Assembly: GCF_016863435.1 (NCBI RefSeq)
Contig: NZ_BOOW01000034.1
Coordinates: 1 to 64,000 of the forward strand
Reading direction: 5' to 3'
DNA length: 64,000 nt
From: Sinosporangium siamense
Lineage (GTDB): Bacteria > Actinomycetota > Actinomycetes > Streptosporangiales > Streptosporangiaceae
Part shown: piece after piece, positions 61,139-64,000 of the stretch
Layout of the letters: each line of letters opens with the position of its first letter
Position numbering within the stretch: the stretch's first letter is position 1
The notes under the pieces: model-generated
What the model was told of the DNA's origin: nothing
Database searches by the model: none
What the model saw: only the letters and a program-made list of their open reading frames with translations
Translations under genes and position numbers: made by a program

Positions 61139-63106
61139 ATGATCCCCCGCCGCCGATTCCTGCTGGGCACCGCCGTGTCCACCGCGACCCTGGCGCTTCC
61201 GGCCACCCCCGCCCTGGCCTCCTCCGGCCCGACGACCCCGACTGCCGCCTCCAGAGTGCCCGAGGGCACCGTCACCGATCTCGGTCCCGCCAGCGTCGCC
61301 AGTCCGCTGGGCAACGGCGAGTTCGTGGGTGACGTGCTCTACATGGGCTCTCGCGGCCTGTCGCCCAACGTCGTCGGTGCGTGGGACCTCACCAAGGACA
61401 CCATCACCGCGCACCACGACATCCCCAGCGGTGTCGGCATATGGGCGATGTGCAAGGTCGGTAACGACGTCTATGTGGGCACACACTCCCGCTCCGACCT
61501 CTACAAGATCGACACCCTGACCGGCGAGACCCGCAAACTCGCCGAATATCCCGACCCCTACATCTGGACCATGGCCTCCTCGCCCGACGGCAAGATCTAC
61601 ATGGGCACGTCCCTGCCGGGCCGCGTGGTCGAATACGACCCTGCCACGGGCACGAGCCGCGACCTCGGCCAGCCCGCGCCCGGCGAGTCATATGTCCGGA
61701 GCATCCAGGCCGACGCCACCCACGTCTACGCCGGTGTCGGCAGCAATGCCCACCTCGTCGCGATCGACAGGCGCACGGGTGAGAAGCGCAACATCCTGCC
61801 CGCCGAACTCGCCGACCGCGACTGGGCGTCCAGCATGTCGATCTCCGACACCCACGTGGCGGCCGGCCTCAACTCGCTGGCCGAGCTAGTCGTGCTCGAC
61901 AAGGCCAACCCGGCGGACTACAAGGTCGTCAAGGCGACCGGCCCGGGTGAGAAGTACATCGTGTCGGTTCACATCTTCGACGGCTGGGTCTACTTCGCCG
62001 GCCGCCCCTCCGGCACCATCTACCGCTATCAGATCGCGACCGGCGTCTACGAGGTGCTCGGTGTGCCGTTCCCCGAGGCGGCCACCTGTCGTGTGCTCGA
62101 GCACGGCGGCAAGATCTACGGCCTGCAGGACACGGGCGTGTTCGTCTACGACCCGGCGAACGGGAACATGGACTACCGCAGCCACGTGCAACGCGGATTC
62201 CGGGCCGCGGCCGAGGCGCCCATGTCGGTGCACTCCGACGGCAAACGGGTCTACGTCGGCGGCAAGAGCGGCGCCGACATCCACGACCTGGCCAGCGGCA
62301 AGGTCACCCGGCTGTCCATCCCCGGCGAGCCCAAGACCATGATCACCCACAAGGGTGTCACCTACCTCGGCATCTACACCCAGGCCGCGCTCTACTCTCA
62401 CCGCGCGGGTGAGGCCGAGGCCAAGCTGCTGTTCCGCACCGGCAACCAGCAGGACCGCCCCAGGGATCTGTGCGTCGACCGGCTGACCGGCCTCATCGTG
62501 ATGCCCACCCAGTCCGAGCCGGGCCACCCCAACGGCGCCCTCGACGTCTACAACCCCCGCACCGGCAAGCTCGACACCTACCGCCCGGTGATCGACCGCC
62601 AGACCGTCTTCTCCGTGACCGCCGTGCTCGGCACCGTCTACCTCGGCACCAGCACGCAGGAGGGCCTCGGCTCCCCGCCGGTCACACCCAACGCCAAACT
62701 GGCCGCCTTCGACCTGCGCACCCGCAAGGTCACCTGGCAGATCGAGCCACTCCCCGGCATCTCCGCCGTCACCGACCTCGCGCACACACCCCTGGCGGTG
62801 TACGGCATAAGCAACACCGGCGTGCTGTTCGAATATCACCTGCTGAAGCGCAAGATCACCCGCACGCTCAAGGTCAACAACCGGGGCGGCGACCTGCTGA
62901 TCGCCGGCTTCACCGCCTACACCAGCGACGTCAACGCGGTCTACCGCATCGACCTGCGCGAGTGGACCGTCTCGAAGATCGTCGAGGGTCTGGCGAGCGA
63001 CTGGTTCGGCGGCGGCTCCAAGCTCAACATCGACCCCTCCCAGAAGGCGCTATACGGCATCAAGGGCCGCAACCTCATCAAGATCGCGATCTCCCCGCAC
63101 CACTGA
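61139..63106 (+). CDS. Tat-secreted beta-propeller protein
   Basis: The 655-aa protein has a Tat signal (PRRRFLLGTAVSTATLALPA, then AxA cleavage near residue 26) and a series of propeller blades: repeated YDPATG, IDRRTGEK, YNPRTGKLD and DLRTRKVTW turns as in PQQ/YVTN-type repeats. It is an extracellular protein, possibly binding or enzymatic, but no catalytic motif was seen. ATG 61139 follows AAGGGAG. A small dyad ACGGT-CAGG-ACCGT (61087-61100) lies in the promoter zone. Confidence 0.85.
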   Translation: MIPRRRFLLGTAVSTATLALPATPALASSGPTTPTAASRVPEGTVTDLGPASVASPLGNGEFVGDVLYMGSRGLSPNVVGAWDLTKDTITAHHDIPSGVGIWAMCKVGNDVYVGTHSRSDLYKIDTLTGETRKLAEYPDPYIWTMASSPDGKIYMGTSLPGRVVEYDPATGTSRDLGQPAPGESYVRSIQADATHVYAGVGSNAHLVAIDRRTGEKRNILPAELADRDWASSMSISDTHVAAGLNSLAELVVLDKANPADYKVVKATGPGEKYIVSVHIFDGWVYFAGRPSGTIYRYQIATGVYEVLGVPFPEAATCRVLEHGGKIYGLQDTGVFVYDPANGNMDYRSHVQRGFRAAAEAPMSVHSDGKRVYVGGKSGADIHDLASGKVTRLSIPGEPKTMITHKGVTYLGIYTQAALYSHRAGEAEAKLLFRTGNQQDRPRDLCVDRLTGLIVMPTQSEPGHPNGALDVYNPRTGKLDTYRPVIDRQTVFSVTAVLGTVYLGTSTQEGLGSPPVTPNAKLAAFDLRTRKVTWQIEPLPGISAVTDLAHTPLAVYGISNTGVLFEYHLLKRKITRTLKVNNRGGDLLIAGFTAYTSDVNAVYRIDLREWTVSKIVEGLASDWFGGGSKLNIDPSQKALYGIKGRNLIKIAISPHH

Positions 63107-63114
63107 CGGTGACC

Positions 63115-63149
63115 GGAGACCCCGCCGTGCTGCGTGCGGCGGGGTCTCC
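63115..63149 (+). terminator. Terminator after beta-propeller gene
   Basis: GGAGACCCCGCCG (63115-63127) and CGGCGGGGTCTCC (63137-63149) form a perfect 13-bp stem with a 9-base loop, nine bases past the stop. Confidence 0.85.
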
Positions 63150-63159
63150 TCATGTCATG

Positions 63160-63179
63160 ACAGTAAAAAATTTTAGTAT
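63160..63179 (+). promoter_or_regulatory. AT-rich promoter and dyad in front of the PadR gene
   Basis: An AT-rich dyad (AGTAAAA against TTTTAGT) covers 63162-63177, and TAGTAT (63174-63179) is a good -10 only ten bases before the ATG. The transcript is probably leaderless. The dyad is the likely PadR autoregulatory site. Confidence 0.55.
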
Positions 63180-63188
63180 CATCCATAC

Positions 63189-63719
63189 ATGTCACTTCGT
63201 ATGGCCTTACTGACGCTGATCGCCGGGGCACCCCGCAGCGGATATGACATCGGGCAGGAGTTCGACGGCGTGCTCAAGTTCGTGTGGCACGCCAAACCCA
63301 CGCAGGTCTACCCCGAGCTGAAGCGGCTGGCCGGAGAGGACCTCATCCGCGAGCAGGACACGGGGTCACGCGGGCGCAAGCCGTACGAGATCACCGAGAA
63401 GGGCGTCGCGGAGCTTCGCGCCTGGCTGACCGGCACCTCGGCCGACCATTCGCAGCGCAACGAGACCGCCCTGCGGTCGTTCGCGCTGTGGACGGTGAGC
63501 CCCGCCGAGGCCGGGGACTTCCTGCGCGAGGAACTGGAATACCACCGCGCCCGCCTGCGAGGCATGCGCGCGCTGAAGAACGGCCTGGACCTGTCGCAGG
63601 CCCAGGACCGGGCCGCGCTGCTCGGCGTGGAACTCGGGATCCGGCGGCTGGAGGCGATGGTGTCGTGGGCCGAGTGGGCGATCGAGAACGTGGCGGCGTG
63701 GCCGGAGGGGTCGCAATGA
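63189..63719 (+). CDS. PadR-family transcriptional regulator
   Basis: The 176-aa protein has the PadR winged helix (ALLTLIAGAPRSGYDIGQEF, with QVYPELKRLAGEDLI and GRKPYEITEKG) and a helical C-terminal domain. ATG 63189 has no Shine-Dalgarno and follows a -10 by ten bases, so it is likely leaderless. Its stop overlaps the hydrolase start in ATGA, so the pair is coupled. It probably represses itself and the hydrolase. Confidence 0.9.
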   Translation: MSLRMALLTLIAGAPRSGYDIGQEFDGVLKFVWHAKPTQVYPELKRLAGEDLIREQDTGSRGRKPYEITEKGVAELRAWLTGTSADHSQRNETALRSFALWTVSPAEAGDFLREELEYHRARLRGMRALKNGLDLSQAQDRAALLGVELGIRRLEAMVSWAEWAIENVAAWPEGSQ

Positions 63720-64000
63720 GCCTCGGATACGAGGAGTTCGGCACCCCTTCGGGGACGCCTGTGCTCTTTGTCCACGGTTACGCCTCCTCCCGGTGGGCGG
63801 CAGGGTGGACGTTGTCGGCCGGCACACTGGACAAGTACGGCGTGCGCGTGGTCTCGGTCGACCGGCCCGGATACGGCAGGTCGAGCCCGCAGGCCCAGTG
63901 GACGCGGGACACCGTGGGCGTCCTCGACCGTCTTGGGATCGAGCGGGTGGTGGCCGTGGGCGTGTCCATGGGAGCGTCGTCCGCCTTGCGCCTCGCCGCC
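63716..64000 (+). CDS. Alpha/beta hydrolase (cut by window end)
   Basis: The first 95 residues are in the window. They contain FVHGYASSRWAAG (oxyanion-hole HG), VDRPGYGRSSP and the nucleophile elbow GVSMGAS, as in alpha/beta hydrolases. It overlaps the PadR stop by four bases. The substrate is unknown. Confidence 0.88.
   Translation, partial: MSLGYEEFGTPSGTPVLFVHGYASSRWAAGWTLSAGTLDKYGVRVVSVDRPGYGRSSPQAQWTRDTVGVLDRLGIERVVAVGVSMGASSALRLAA

Overview
The window is high-GC DNA of actinomycete type. GC-rich third codon positions, many GTG/TTG starts, ATGA/GTGA gene overlaps, paired FCD-type GntR regulators, a DUF5997 gene beside a LysR-like effector-domain gene, a Tat-exported beta-propeller and a leaderless PadR gene all fit Streptosporangiales/Streptomyces-like bacteria. 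The species cannot be named from the sequence alone. No rRNA, tRNA or CRISPR array was seen.

1-20.5 kb is a defence/mobile island. It opens with the tail of an IS5-like transposase. An intact type I Wadjet operon follows on the minus strand (jetA-jetB-jetC-jetD, read from 7.06 kb down to 0.19 kb). Upstream of it, on the same strand, is a four-gene overlapping unit (12.19 to 7.31 kb): a wHTH-like/coiled-coil protein, a RecB/Cas4-type PD-(D/E)XK nuclease with a probable Fe-S cysteine set, an unrecognised 506-aa protein and a compact SF1 helicase. Diverging from its promoter region is a complete sbcD-sbcC pair. I consider this helicase-nuclease unit with SbcCD the best candidate for an undescribed system. 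Next comes a small operon (17.4-19.6 kb): a nucleoside-diphosphate-kinase-like C-terminal domain, a radical SAM protein (with an apparent frameshift near its N-terminus) and a DEDDh exonuclease. A decayed phage baseplate-type gene and a small hypothetical close the island.

20.6-34 kb is a catabolic island. A GntR/FCD regulator diverges from a fused FAD/Fe-S D-2-hydroxyacid dehydrogenase across a perfect 13-bp inverted repeat. Then come a hexapeptide (gamma-carbonic-anhydrase-like) protein, an enoyl-CoA hydratase-like protein and a family III CoA-transferase on the minus strand. An aldehyde dehydrogenase, two M29-peptidase/NicX-like metalloproteins, a class III aminotransferase and an MHS-family transporter lie on the plus strand, with a second GntR/FCD regulator among them. 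Three related dyads lie in front of the three promoter regions and suggest one regulon. The substrate is unknown; an amino-acid- or amine-derived compound is an inference.

34-49.9 kb is mixed accessory content: a large NlpC/P60-like (permuted papain fold) protein facing a protein with 46-residue tandem repeats across a perfect 16-bp bidirectional terminator; a CPBP membrane protease; a SnoaL-like protein; DUF2268 and MerR remnants; DUF5997 with an effector-domain protein; a MazG-like NTP pyrophosphohydrolase; a VOC protein; and a LodB-like flavoprotein coupled to a LodA-like quinone-cofactor oxidase fused to a von Willebrand A domain. A methyltransferase follows.

50-64 kb holds two regulators, then a plus-strand run of a DUF885 peptidase, two tandem Fes-like esterases and a 14-TM-type MFS exporter, suggesting processing and efflux of an ester or peptide compound. 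Two coupled hypotheticals, a PPOX-fold protein, a PP2C remnant, a Tat-secreted beta-propeller, and a PadR regulator coupled to an alpha/beta hydrolase cut by the window edge complete the region.
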